From Lentimicrobiaceae bacterium (GTDB taxonomy: Bacteria > Bacteroidota > Bacteroidia > Bacteroidales > JALOCA01): 33,552 bases of DNA. The DNA lies in contig JALOCA010000034.1 in NCBI GenBank assembly GCA_023227965.1, forward strand, positions 1 through 33,552, given 5' to 3'. Below are positions 15,760 through 23,683 of the stretch, piece after piece. Every line of letters starts with the position of its first letter. The first letter of the stretch is position 1. Position numbers and translations under genes: made by a program. The notes under the pieces are model-generated. The model saw only the letters and a list, made by a program, of their open reading frames with translations, was not told the origin of the DNA and searched no databases.

Positions 15760-16944
15760 TTATTTGCATTTGGTTTTTATCAACTGAGTAGCCGATTTGC
15801 TTCCCAGACTTTCTGCTTTTTTAAAATCGGAGCAAGCATCTTCTTTATCACCCATTTCTGATTTTGCCAAACCCCGGTTGAAATATGCGTCTGCATATTT
15901 GGGATTTAAAGTAATAGCCTGAGTGCAATCGTCAATGGCACTTTTGTAATTTTTAATTGTTGTACGCACTGCTGCCCGGTTGCTGTAAGCTGAAGCATTA
16001 CGAGGATTCAAACTGATAACTTTGGTAAAATCTTCTTCGGCTCCGGCGTAATCTTTAAGCATAAATTTAACATTCCCCCTATTATTGATTGCTTCGGCTT
16101 TTTCGGGTGCCATTTCAACGGCTTTGTTAAACTGGGCAAGTGCTTCTTTGAATTTACCGAGGTTAGCGTATGAAATACCGAGGTTATAATACGATTCAGG
16201 AAATGATGGCATTTGCTTTTCTGCAATTAAATAATCGTTAATGGCATCTGCATCTTTCCCGAGGAAGGATTTTACTACTCCACGGTAATTGTACGCAACT
16301 GTGTAATTCGAGTCATAGCTGATGGCAAGATTCAAGTCGTTCAAAGCGCCGTTGAAATCTTTTAACTCAGCTTTTGTTCTGCCTCTGAAGTAAAACGAAA
16401 GTTTATTTTTGGGATTGAGTTTAACGGCTTCGTTAAAATCGTTGAGGGCTCCGTTCAAATCTTTAATTTCAAGTTTTGCCCTGCCTCTGAAAAACCATGC
16501 TTCTGTTTCTTTTGGATTATTTTGTACGGCTTTATCAAATTCAGCTATTGCTTCATTAAATTTTCCCGATTTGGCTAACTGTACTGCGCTTTTCGTTTCG
16601 TTCGAAATCCGGCTTTTCTCACCAAAACCTTTCAAGGGTTTAAATGTCGGGGTAGTAACTTTGGTTTGCAATTCTTGTTCTCCGGGTTTTATAGGATTCG
16701 GCGTAGGAAGTGGGGTAAGTTTTTTTTGTTGCCCGGCAGGATTCCCCTGGTTGAATGCATCGGGATGCCATGCATTTTCTGAGATTTTGTTTGCCTGATT
16801 CAGTGTATCTTTTATGGTATCATTATTTTGGGTGGCAATTGAGTCGGGTTCTGTGGTGCTTTCCGTTTGTTGGTTTTTATTCTTACAAGATAGAAAAGCG
16901 GTAGTAATTATTGAAATTACAAGTAAAATGGCTACTTTCTTCAT
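15760..16944 (-). CDS. TPR-repeat lipoprotein
   Basis: This 394-residue protein starts with a lipoprotein signal peptide whose acylated cysteine is C20 (FLSC). A low-complexity Gln/Thr/Pro-rich stretch runs to about 100. The remainder is a tetratricopeptide array of about seven 34-residue units, with recurrent AWFFRG, AYNYRG and AYFNRG helices and PK or NPK turns. TPR arrays bind other proteins, so an envelope scaffold or assembly role is likely, but no partner can be named. Several repeat pairs are close in sequence, which points to recent internal duplication. A -7 element at 16968-16975 suggests it is transcribed alone. It ends 4 bases from the stop of the convergent PgpH-like gene. Confidence 0.88.
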   Translation of the reverse strand: MKKVAILLVISIITTAFLSCKNKNQQTESTTEPDSIATQNNDTIKDTLNQANKISENAWHPDAFNQGNPAGQQKKLTPLPTPNPIKPGEQELQTKVTTPTFKPLKGFGEKSRISNETKSAVQLAKSGKFNEAIAEFDKAVQNNPKETEAWFFRGRAKLEIKDLNGALNDFNEAVKLNPKNKLSFYFRGRTKAELKDFNGALNDLNLAISYDSNYTVAYNYRGVVKSFLGKDADAINDYLIAEKQMPSFPESYYNLGISYANLGKFKEALAQFNKAVEMAPEKAEAINNRGNVKFMLKDYAGAEEDFTKVISLNPRNASAYSNRAAVRTTIKNYKSAIDDCTQAITLNPKYADAYFNRGLAKSEMGDKEDACSDFKKAESLGSKSATQLIKTKCK

Positions 16945-16967
16945 TTTTTTATGGTTAAAAAGAGACG

Positions 16968-16975
16968 CAAAAATA
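16968..16975 (-). promoter_or_regulatory. -7 promoter element (TATTTTTG) for the TPR lipoprotein
   Basis: The plus strand reads CAAAAATA, a TAnnTTTG match on the coding strand, 23 bases before the lipoprotein ATG and after the lpxB stop. It separates this gene from the lpxB operon. No -33 box was recognised. Confidence 0.42.
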
Positions 16976-17043
16976 ATTATTCTGGACTTATTCTTGTTAA
17001 ATGGAATTACAAAAAATGTTAATACAAATTATTAAACAGAAAA

Positions 17044-18156
17044 TCAGGTACTCATTTGTTTGAAAATAAGCTCGGCAGTCCGGGCAGAAGCACCGGTTCC
17101 TCCCAACCGTTGGTACAATTTGCTGTAATTTTCCGAAATTTTTTTCCGGATTTCGGGTTCCGAAATTTTTTGCAACGCAAAAGTCAGATTTTCCCTGTTC
17201 AGTATATGCTGGATAAGCTCTTGTACAACAGGGAAATCCATTATCAAATTCACCAGAGAAATGTATTTTACCTTAATAACTTTGCGAGCTATTTGGTACG
17301 AAATAGAATTTGCCCTGTAACAAACTACTTCGGGAACTCCGAACAAAGCTGTTTCGAGCGTGGCGGTGCCTGAAGTTACGAGTGCTGCAAAGGCTGATTG
17401 CAGTAAAGGGTAAGTTGCATTGAAAACAATTTTTACGTCGTAACCATCGCAGATTTTTTTATAAAATTCTTCACCGATTGAATGTACCCCTGCCACTACA
17501 AACTGATAATCAGGAAAATTTGGAACTACCTGCAACATTGTTTTCAGCATTTTAGAAACTTCTTGCTTACGGCTACCTGGCAATAAGGCAATTACAGGTT
17601 TATCCTGTTGAAGTTTTTGCGTTAAAGTAGTCGGAATATGTTGCGCTTTAGTGCTTTCTATGGCATCGAGCAGGGGATGGCCCACAAATTCAACTGCATA
17701 ATTGTGCTTTTCGTAAAATTCTTTCTCAAAAGGAAGAATCACAAACATTTTATCAACAAATGCTTTAATTTTTTTTACTCTCGACTGTTTCCATGCCCAT
17801 ATCTGTGGCGAAATATAATAAAAAACCCTGTAACCTTCGCAATGGGCAAACTCGGCAATTCTGAGGTTAAATCCTGGGTAATCAACAAGAATTATGGCAT
17901 CAGGGTGGTAATTACGGATGTCGTTTCTGCAAAATTTAAGGTTACCGAGAATTGTCCGAAGGTTAAGTAAAACTTCGGCAAAGCCCATAAAAGCCAGGTC
18001 GCGGTAGTGTTTCACAACATCACCCCCGCTCGCTTTCATTAAATCGCCACCCCAACATCTGAACGTTGCATTTGCATCTCTTTTTTTAAGTTCGTTCATC
18101 AAGTTCGACGCATGCAAGTCACCTGAGGCTTCGCCGGCTATAAGGTAGTACTTCAT
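17044..18156 (-). CDS. lpxB: lipid-A-disaccharide synthase
   Basis: This enzyme joins UDP-2,3-diacylglucosamine to lipid X, forming the lipid A disaccharide at the inner membrane. At 370 residues it has the normal length. The N-terminal GEASGD motif is at 8-13, a SPQIWAWK segment follows in the first third, and LPGSRKQEV is the glycosyltransferase linker region. The C-terminal YRLGGTGAS-like ending is complete. The start codon ATG overlaps the stop of the preceding small membrane protein gene (ATGA), so the two are translationally coupled. It is the last gene of the DUF502-surE-small protein-lpxB cluster. Its presence confirms a lipid A-bearing outer membrane. Confidence 0.97.
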   Translation of the reverse strand: MKYYLIAGEASGDLHASNLMNELKKRDANATFRCWGGDLMKASGGDVVKHYRDLAFMGFAEVLLNLRTILGNLKFCRNDIRNYHPDAIILVDYPGFNLRIAEFAHCEGYRVFYYISPQIWAWKQSRVKKIKAFVDKMFVILPFEKEFYEKHNYAVEFVGHPLLDAIESTKAQHIPTTLTQKLQQDKPVIALLPGSRKQEVSKMLKTMLQVVPNFPDYQFVVAGVHSIGEEFYKKICDGYDVKIVFNATYPLLQSAFAALVTSGTATLETALFGVPEVVCYRANSISYQIARKVIKVKYISLVNLIMDFPVVQELIQHILNRENLTFALQKISEPEIRKKISENYSKLYQRLGGTGASARTAELIFKQMST

Positions 18157-18440
18157 ATTAAAACCTTCATTTTTATTAATATAAATAAAACTAAAACCCC
18201 TGCAAAAAGGAAGAGAAGAATTCCTTTTGCAGTTTTCATAAGCTTTTGGGTAATAAAATATCGTAGCAATAATATTGATGGAATAGCCGACATCAGCAAC
18301 AATGCTTCTTTTTTTATCAAAGTAAACAGAGCTGAAGCCGGAAGAAGGTATTTCCAGATTGCAAAGAGCAGGGCAAAAGTAATTCCTGTTAGAATAAACG
18401 AAGCCAAAAGCCCGAATAAAAAGTTATCTTTCTTAAACAT
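18153..18440 (-). CDS. small membrane protein between surE and lpxB (unknown function)
   Basis: This 95-residue protein consists almost entirely of three hydrophobic segments (about 8-31, 46-60 and 70-92) with short basic loops, suggesting an inner-membrane protein with three helices. No catalytic motif was recognised. It overlaps lpxB by 4 bases and follows surE by 10 bases, so it is certainly co-transcribed with them. Position suggests a part in lipid A or envelope biogenesis, but this is inference only. Confidence 0.8.
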   Translation of the reverse strand: MFKKDNFLFGLLASFILTGITFALLFAIWKYLLPASALFTLIKKEALLLMSAIPSILLLRYFITQKLMKTAKGILLFLFAGVLVLFILIKMKVLI

Positions 18441-18450
18441 ACAATTAATA

Positions 18451-19221
18451 TCAATTATTCAAATCCCAGTTTTGTAACTCGCTGATGAAATGATGAGCGG
18501 TAAAATCCACTTTAATAGGAGTTATTGCCACAAAATGATTGGCAAGTGCCCATTCATCAGTATCTTCTCCTTTATCAAGGTTTTGAAAATAACCTGAAAG
18601 CCAGAAATAATCGCGCTGGTGAGGGTCTTTGCGTTCGTCGAATGATTCTTCCCAATAAGCTTTTGCCTGTCTGCAGACTTTCACTCCCCGGATAGCCTCT
18701 CCGTTAACCATGGGGAAATTAACATTAAAACAAATTCCATCAGGAATACCACGCCTTAGTACTTCTTCAACAATTTTTTTGATAAATGGCAAAGTTTGAG
18801 AAAAATCTGCATCATGGGAAAAATCGGCAAGAGAAAACCCAATTGATGGTATCCCAAGAATAGATGATTCGATAACTGCCGCCATAGTCCCTGAATACAC
18901 AATATTTACCGATGAATTAGAGCCGTGGTTGATGCCTGAGACAACGAGGTCGGGTTTGCGGCGAAGGACTATTTTTTCGCCTAACTTCACAGCGTCAACA
19001 GGTGTACCGTTGCAGCTATACTCTTCATAATCGCGGGTTTTTTGTATGCAATGCAATCTGAGGGGGGAATTCATGGTTACTGCATGGCTCATGCCCGACA
19101 TGGGCTTGTCGGGAGCAACCACCACTGCTTTCCCGAGGGTTCGTACCACATCAGTCAATGCTTTAATACCCGGAGCATTGATTCCATCATCGTTGGTGAT
19201 TAAAATAAGGGGTTTATTCAT
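18451..19221 (-). CDS. surE: 5'/3'-nucleotidase SurE
   Basis: SurE is a metal-dependent nucleoside monophosphate phosphatase linked to stationary-phase survival. Its 256 residues are normal for the family. The signature NDDG is at 10-13 (D11 and D12 bind metal), with S42 in the PMSGMSH loop and N98 in VSGINHG as the other expected ligands. The gene lies 14 bases after DUF502 and 10 bases before the small membrane protein, inside one operon that ends with lpxB. Confidence 0.96.
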   Translation of the reverse strand: MNKPLILITNDDGINAPGIKALTDVVRTLGKAVVVAPDKPMSGMSHAVTMNSPLRLHCIQKTRDYEEYSCNGTPVDAVKLGEKIVLRRKPDLVVSGINHGSNSSVNIVYSGTMAAVIESSILGIPSIGFSLADFSHDADFSQTLPFIKKIVEEVLRRGIPDGICFNVNFPMVNGEAIRGVKVCRQAKAYWEESFDERKDPHQRDYFWLSGYFQNLDKGEDTDEWALANHFVAITPIKVDFTAHHFISELQNWDLNN

Positions 19222-19235
19222 AAATGGTTTGTATT

Positions 19236-19817
19236 CTATAAATTGGTAACGCCAGCCGAAACAATAAATTTCATTACCTCAGCAGGGGGAGCATTTAATT
19301 TTCTTACATTTTCGGAAGGAACAATAAAAAGATTACCCGAAAAATTATACGAATGGGGCAAATACACGGCAATTTTATTGGCAGGAATGCCCAGGTGTGT
19401 TAAATCGGATTGGGTAATAAACCCCAGCTTTTCTAAATCGGCTTCCTTGTTTACTTTGACAATGACGGGTATGTTAAATTTTCGTTTGTTGCCCACCACC
19501 GCGCTCAGCATATCTTTTATTGAAGTGTAGATGATGCTTATAAGAGGAGCTCTGCTGATGGTTTTGTCAATGTATGCCATCAGGGGTTTCAGTATGATGG
19601 ATGAACCCAGAAAGCCAACGAATGTGATGAAAAGTAAGATGAGCAATAGTCCTAAGCCCGGCAGTTCCAAGCCAACGTTTTTCTCAATAAAACGACGTGG
19701 AACTCCATCGAGCAGATTAAAGGTTATTACCAGAGCATACACCGTGATGGTAATAGGAGCCAGGTATAAAAGCCCCTGGAAAAAATATTTCAGCAGGCGT
19801 TTGGTATATTTTTGCAT
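19236..19817 (-). CDS. DUF502 family membrane protein
   Basis: This 193-residue protein has two strong membrane helices (about 14-33 and 52-75) followed by a soluble domain with the family's conserved SIIYTSIKDML stretch near 96-106. DUF502 proteins are widespread, of unknown biochemical role, and are often found with envelope genes. It is first in the cluster that continues with surE, the 95-residue membrane protein and lpxB. A TACCTTTG element 18 bases upstream likely drives the cluster. Confidence 0.9.
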   Translation of the reverse strand: MQKYTKRLLKYFFQGLLYLAPITITVYALVITFNLLDGVPRRFIEKNVGLELPGLGLLLILLFITFVGFLGSSIILKPLMAYIDKTISRAPLISIIYTSIKDMLSAVVGNKRKFNIPVIVKVNKEADLEKLGFITQSDLTHLGIPANKIAVYLPHSYNFSGNLFIVPSENVRKLNAPPAEVMKFIVSAGVTNL

Positions 19818-19834
19818 AATACATTTTTAAGCTG

Positions 19835-19842
19835 CAAAGGTA
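19835..19842 (-). promoter_or_regulatory. -7 promoter element (TACCTTTG) for the DUF502-surE-lpxB operon
   Basis: The plus strand reads CAAAGGTA, a full TAnnTTTG match on the coding strand, identical to the element before the GH13 gene. It lies in the 72-base gap after Maf and suggests that DUF502 starts a new transcript. No -33 box was recognised. Confidence 0.5.
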
Positions 19843-19889
19843 TGAATAATTGCTGCTTTTGCAGGTATGCCCGGTATGCTATCAAATAA

Positions 19890-20483
19890 TTAACAAAAAC
19901 TTTGCAGTTCGACGTAGAGTTTCTGAACGGGCAAGCCCATCACATTGTAAAATGATCCGTTTATTTTCTCGATAGCGGTATAGCCTATCCATTCCTGAAC
20001 GCCGTAGGCTCCGGCTTTATCGTAAGGTTGGTATTTTTCAATATAATAACAGATTTCGTCGTCCGATAGTTTTCTGAAATACACGTCCGATTCGGCATAA
20101 AAGGAATGTTTTCTGTTACGGGTTCGCAAAGAAACACCGGTGATAACTGTATGTTTATTACCGGAAAGCTGTTGTAAAATTTGCCGGGCATGGTCGAAAT
20201 TGTCGGGCTTACCGAGAATATTTCCGTTAAGGCAGACTGTGGTGTCGGCAGTTATGAGTAAAAAGTTATCGGGCAATTCTGTATCAGTGAATGCTGCCGA
20301 TTTCAGTTCTGCAAGGTAAAGTGCAATTTGTGCAGGTAACAAATCTGATGGATAGGATTCTTCGGTTTCTTTCAGCATTATCTCAAAATGTAACCCTAAT
20401 TCGTGCAACAGTTGCTGCCTTCTGGGGGAACGGGAGGCTAATATGATATAATAGCGGGAAATTTTTTCAAAAAAATCGTACAT
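19890..20483 (-). CDS. maf: Maf-like nucleotide pyrophosphatase (septum formation family)
   Basis: Maf proteins hydrolyse non-canonical or free nucleoside triphosphates such as dTTP, UTP and m7GTP to monophosphates, and some affect division. The 197 residues are normal in length. The signature ASRSPRR is at 16-22, the catalytic base region is TADT with D80, and KAGAYGVQE plus GSFYNVMGLP form the C-terminal conserved blocks. It starts 15 bases after the UbiA-like gene and is the last gene of that operon. The bases involved in substrate choice were not resolved, so dTTP/UTP versus m7GTP specificity is open. Confidence 0.94.
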   Translation of the reverse strand: MYDFFEKISRYYIILASRSPRRQQLLHELGLHFEIMLKETEESYPSDLLPAQIALYLAELKSAAFTDTELPDNFLLITADTTVCLNGNILGKPDNFDHARQILQQLSGNKHTVITGVSLRTRNRKHSFYAESDVYFRKLSDDEICYYIEKYQPYDKAGAYGVQEWIGYTAIEKINGSFYNVMGLPVQKLYVELQSFC

Positions 20484-20498
20484 ATAGTAACAGATTAA

Positions 20499-21431
20499 TT
20501 AAAGAGCAATAAAAACCATACCTATTATCCCTGCAAGCATCAGTAGCTTTGCCAGCAGGCTAAGACGTGTGAAATCCTTTTTTACACCGGAAATCCATGT
20601 AAAGTAGATAAGAATAAAAAGAAAAGGTTGTAATACAAAGGAGAAATATCTGAATGCGGCAGTTAGCTTTACCTGGGAAAAAATTAATTGAAATAAAACA
20701 AGTTGTGCAAAAATTATTAGCAGTACTACTATTAAAACTATCCGGATTTTTTTTACTCCCATTATTATCGGAAGTGTCTGGCAGCGTCTTACCGCATCTC
20801 CTTCAATATCTTCAGCATCTTTGACTATTTCGCGAAAAAGATTTGCTAAAAAGGCAAAAGATGCAAAACATTCAACCATCACGTTGGCAACCTGATATTG
20901 CAATCCGTAAACCTCCTCAGCCGGATGAAAACCTTTCAGCATTTTAAGTGTAAAAATCCATGGAAAATACAGTACCAATGCCGACAGCAACGATACCAAC
21001 ACATTGCCTGTAAGTGGCATCTTTTTTAACACTACGCTGTAAAACCATAGTGCAACAGATGTTATAAAATTGATGGCGGCAATGAGTACAGAATGTGTTT
21101 TCCAACCTAAATATAATCCAATAATAACGCCTAACACATTGAAAATCCAGTGAAGTATAATGGCTTTTTTAGCCGGAATTTTTGTTCCGAGTATCAATGA
21201 ACCGGGACGGTTTACCTGGTCGCTCTGAAGGTCGAAATAATCGTTAATAGCATAACCTGCTGCCGCAATGAAAACCGTTGATAACACAAGGAGAAAGAAA
21301 TCAAGGTTGCTGATAAGTATATTATAGCCTGTACCTGATAAAAAAGGCTGAATGATGCAATATCGTAAAAGATACTGGGTAAGAATAATTATCAGCAGGT
21401 TAGGATAACGGATCAACTTCAGGTACGACAT
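20499..21431 (-). CDS. UbiA-family prenyltransferase, resembling geranylgeranylglycerol-phosphate geranylgeranyltransferase
   Basis: This 310-residue integral membrane protein has about nine hydrophobic helices and both Asp-rich motifs of the family. The first is NDYFDLQSDQVNRP (63-76: D64, D67, D71), and the second is EIVKDAEDIEGD (201-212: D205, D208, D212). UbiA enzymes attach a polyprenyl chain to an acceptor. In Bacteroidota this subgroup is usually annotated as geranylgeranylglycerol-phosphate geranylgeranyltransferase by similarity to archaeal enzymes, but the real acceptor is not known. It lies between a KdsC-like phosphatase (37-base gap) and Maf. No quinone biosynthesis genes are near. 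Confidence 0.9.
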   Translation of the reverse strand: MSYLKLIRYPNLLIIILTQYLLRYCIIQPFLSGTGYNILISNLDFFLLVLSTVFIAAAGYAINDYFDLQSDQVNRPGSLILGTKIPAKKAIILHWIFNVLGVIIGLYLGWKTHSVLIAAINFITSVALWFYSVVLKKMPLTGNVLVSLLSALVLYFPWIFTLKMLKGFHPAEEVYGLQYQVANVMVECFASFAFLANLFREIVKDAEDIEGDAVRRCQTLPIIMGVKKIRIVLIVVLLIIFAQLVLFQLIFSQVKLTAAFRYFSFVLQPFLFILIYFTWISGVKKDFTRLSLLAKLLMLAGIIGMVFIAL

Positions 21432-21468
21432 AAGTTTATTTTATTTTCAGTTAAAATTTCACTCAAAA

Positions 21469-21990
21469 TTACCAATGAAAAGCGTCGTCATTCATCCACT
21501 TGCCCTGTACCTTCAAAACCTGTTCGATGACATCGCGTACACAACCTTTCCCTCCGTTGAAATGGGAAATATAGGTTGCTATTTTCTTCACTTCCTCGGC
21601 AGCATCGGCAGGGCAAACTGACACACCAGCCTGTTGCATTACAGGAATGTCGGGAATGTCGTCGCCAACATACAATACGTTTTCCTGCGATAGTTTGTGC
21701 TTAGCCAGGTATTTATTGTACACTTCCATCTTTTTCTCCACTCCCAGGTAATAGTCGTTCACCTTTAACATTTCCATGCGTTTTTCCATCGAAAGGGAAT
21801 TTCCTCCTGATATCACTGCAACATGGTACCCTTTTTTCAGTGCAAGCTGGATGGCATAACCGTCTTTAACGTTGCCCGAACGCAATGCGTCGCCGTTGCT
21901 TGTAATTAATACCGAGCCGTCGGTAAGCACTCCGTCGTAGTCGAAAATAAATGTATTGATACGGGTAAGCAGTGCTTTATAGTTATTCAT
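21469..21990 (-). CDS. HAD-IIIA phosphatase, KdsC-like (KDO-8-phosphate phosphatase family)
   Basis: This 173-residue protein uses the ATG at 21990, which overlaps the upstream gene by 8 bases. A longer frame to 22020 would overlap it by 38. HAD motifs are FDYDGVLTDG with D17 and D19, SGG at 61-63, and GDD with D110 and D111 followed by D114. This compact cap-less form is typical of KDO-8-phosphate phosphatase, which makes KDO for the LPS inner core. Related enzymes act on N-acylneuraminate-9-phosphate, so specificity is inferred. No kdsA or kdsB is seen nearby. Confidence 0.9.
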   Translation of the reverse strand: MNNYKALLTRINTFIFDYDGVLTDGSVLITSNGDALRSGNVKDGYAIQLALKKGYHVAVISGGNSLSMEKRMEMLKVNDYYLGVEKKMEVYNKYLAKHKLSQENVLYVGDDIPDIPVMQQAGVSVCPADAAEEVKKIATYISHFNGGKGCVRDVIEQVLKVQGKWMNDDAFHW

Positions 21991-22771
21991 GAGGTAAGTT
22001 TTCGGGTTTGTGAAGTGCAATGATGGCTTCCGACAGCAGTTCGTAGAGTTTCCTGAACTCTGGTGTACCGGAAAGCATTTCCTGGTGTGTATTGATTATG
22101 TTCAGGTCGTTGCGGAAAGCTGGACCGGTTTGGGCATCATGCGGATTCATACGGGTAGCCTTGGTGGCTGTTTCCATGATTAGAGGGTGCAAAATGCTGA
22201 ATGGTAGTCCGTGTTCCGAAAGAATATTGTGGGCTATAGTATAAAGCGCGTTCGGAAAGTTACAGGCAAAAACGGCAGCAAGATGGAGTATTTTCCTTTC
22301 GGCAGAAGATATTTCGCGTATGTCGCTGGTGAGCAATGTTGCGATATTTTTCAAAAAATCAAGTGTTGCTGTATCGGAGGCTTCGAGGCATACGGGTACG
22401 TGCGAAAAAGTAGTACGGCTGGTAGCACTGAATGTTTGCAGCGGATAAAGAATTCCGTAATGAGGACTTACCTGTGCCAGTATTTCCATCCCAATGGTTC
22501 CTGCAGTGTGTACAATAATCCCTGACGGAAAATTTACACTGTGTGCCAAAGCCGGAAGGGCATCGTCGGTAACGGAAATTATATAAAGATAATCGCCGTC
22601 AGTTATATTGCCAAGCTGTGAAACTGCCTGTGCCTGTACTTTTTTTGCCAGCTTTGCGGCATGGGCAGGAGTGGGACTGTACACCTGATGTATCCTGGTT
22701 CCTTTACGAAAAAGAGTTGTGGCGAGGCGTGTAGCCATTTTCCCCGAACCGATGACGATACAATTTTTCAT
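21983..22771 (-). CDS. Rossmann-like and DUF2520 domain protein (putative oxidoreductase)
   Basis: This 262-residue protein has an N-terminal dinucleotide-binding fold with GSGKMA at 8-13, similar to F420/NADP-dependent oxidoreductases and ProC. An all-helical DUF2520 domain follows, with the conserved HLAAVFACNFPNAL block near 155-168. Its reaction is not known. It is the first gene of a four-gene operon (DUF2520, KdsC-like, UbiA-like, Maf) and overlaps the next by 8 bases. No TAnnTTTG match was found just upstream. Confidence 0.9.
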   Translation of the reverse strand: MKNCIVIGSGKMATRLATTLFRKGTRIHQVYSPTPAHAAKLAKKVQAQAVSQLGNITDGDYLYIISVTDDALPALAHSVNFPSGIIVHTAGTIGMEILAQVSPHYGILYPLQTFSATSRTTFSHVPVCLEASDTATLDFLKNIATLLTSDIREISSAERKILHLAAVFACNFPNALYTIAHNILSEHGLPFSILHPLIMETATKATRMNPHDAQTGPAFRNDLNIINTHQEMLSGTPEFRKLYELLSEAIIALHKPENLPHE

Positions 22772-22852
22772 ACGTAAAATTTACCCGGCTAAAGTACGTA
22801 TTTTGGCTAAATGTGAAAAAAGAGGATAGGTATGGGAAATAAAAATAAGAAG

Positions 22853-22867
22853 AAACCCTGAGGGTTT
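22853..22867. terminator. palindrome AAACCCTGAGGGTTT, likely terminator
   Basis: A perfect dyad with 7-bp arms around a single central base lies 15 bases beyond the nitroreductase stop (minus strand), before the DUF2520 gene. An A-rich stretch precedes it on the plus strand, which reads as T-rich sequence on the transcript side. It belongs to the same AAACCCT(C/G)-type repeat family seen at 23521 and 27835. Confidence 0.5.
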
Positions 22868-22881
22868 AAATAGATAATAAC

Positions 22882-23415
22882 CTAATAACGATTCCAGCTA
22901 CTCATTTCTTCAATGGGCTTACGGATTTTCTTCCGTGTAGGCGATTCGGAATAACCGAGGGAAATAAGCAACGGAACGCGTTTATTCCTGGCGACATGTA
23001 ACAGCGTCTTGACTTTCTTTTCGTCGAACCATCCGATAATGCAGGTTCCGAGGCCTAAATCGGTTGCCTGCAGGCAGAACTGATTTACCGCTATGCCAAT
23101 GTCGAGCAAGCGAAACTCTTTGTTCTTTATTACGCTGCCAACCGTTGATAAAATATTCTGCTTCTCCAGCACTACGGCAACTATTACCGGCGCTTCGTGT
23201 GTAAACTTGTTCATGCCGAGACTTGCCGAGCAGCCGGCAATTTGTTCCTTCAATTCCGGGTTATCTACAACCACAAATTTCCAGGGTTGCGAGTTGTTTG
23301 CCGATGGAGCTAATTGTGTCGTTTCGATACATTGTTGTATTTTCTCCTTTTCAACCGGCTTATCTGAATATTTTCTGTCGCTTTGGCGATGTTTTACCAA
23401 TTCCGAGAATTCCAT
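22882..23415 (-). CDS. nitroreductase family protein (FMN-dependent)
   Basis: This 177-residue protein is of the small nitroreductase type. The N-terminal HRQSDRKY (9-16) is the FMN-phosphate-binding segment, PSANNSQPWKF (37-47) is a family hallmark, and the C-terminal GLGTCIIGWF and ISLGYSE blocks are complete. The family uses NAD(P)H to reduce nitroaromatics, quinones or enones; the true substrate is unknown. The upstream region has a -7 element at 23484-23491 and a long dyad at 23443-23468 in the predicted leader, so it may be regulated. It appears to be transcribed alone, ended by the palindrome at 22853-22867. Confidence 0.93.
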   Translation of the reverse strand: MEFSELVKHRQSDRKYSDKPVEKEKIQQCIETTQLAPSANNSQPWKFVVVDNPELKEQIAGCSASLGMNKFTHEAPVIVAVVLEKQNILSTVGSVIKNKEFRLLDIGIAVNQFCLQATDLGLGTCIIGWFDEKKVKTLLHVARNKRVPLLISLGYSESPTRKKIRKPIEEMSSWNRY

Positions 23416-23442
23416 ATTTTTTGTATTTTAATTACGTATAAA

Positions 23443-23468
23443 GTCTTTTATCAAATGATATAAAAGAC
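23443..23468. promoter_or_regulatory. 26-bp inverted repeat in the nitroreductase leader
   Basis: Perfect 9-bp arms, GTCTTTTAT (23443-23451) and ATAAAAGAC (23460-23468), flank an 8-base centre, which itself contains a TATC/GATA half-dyad across the arm edges. It lies between the -7 element (23484-23491) and the nitroreductase ATG (23415), just past the predicted transcription start. That position suits a repressor operator or an RNA hairpin. No regulator gene is adjacent. Confidence 0.5.
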
Positions 23469-23483
23469 AGGATATTTTGCTTG

Positions 23484-23491
23484 CAAATGTA
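23484..23491 (-). promoter_or_regulatory. -7 promoter element (TACATTTG) for nitroreductase
   Basis: The plus strand reads CAAATGTA, a full TAnnTTTG match on the coding strand, about 70 bases before the ATG. This leaves a leader of about 60 bases that contains the inverted repeat at 23443-23468. No -33 box was recognised. Confidence 0.42.
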
Positions 23492-23520
23492 CGATTATCT
23501 GCTGAGGTGAAAATAAGAAA

Positions 23521-23553
23521 AAACCCTCAAGGTTTTCAAAACTTTGAGGGTTT
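23521..23553. terminator. long AAACCCTCAA/TTGAGGGTTT dyad, likely terminator
   Basis: Perfect 10-bp arms (23521-23530 and 23544-23553) enclose a second inner dyad GTTTT/AAAAC around one C. The A-run before and T-run after would give a T-tract on either strand, as in intrinsic terminators. It lies about 130 bases beyond the methyltransferase stop and upstream of the nitroreductase promoter, so it would isolate the two units. Related copies lie at 22853 and 27835. Confidence 0.55.
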
Positions 23554-23574
23554 ATAATATGATGTGCGGCTTGC

Positions 23575-23590
23575 CCCGATAAAAATCGGG
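23575..23590. repeat. short palindrome CCCGAT-AAAA-ATCGGG
   Basis: A perfect 6-bp inverted repeat around AAAA lies in the 268-base gap between the restriction-modification operon and the nitroreductase gene. It shares its half-site with the imperfect dyad at 831-844. It may form a hairpin in the 3' region of the methyltransferase transcript or be a dispersed palindrome. Confidence 0.4.
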
Positions 23591-23683
23591 ATACTGTTTT
23601 GTGCGTTGGTAATTTCCTATTATCTTGTCTTTTTGTAGCAAATTATTCGCAATATTTAAGTTATCAGTATACCGTTTTATTTT

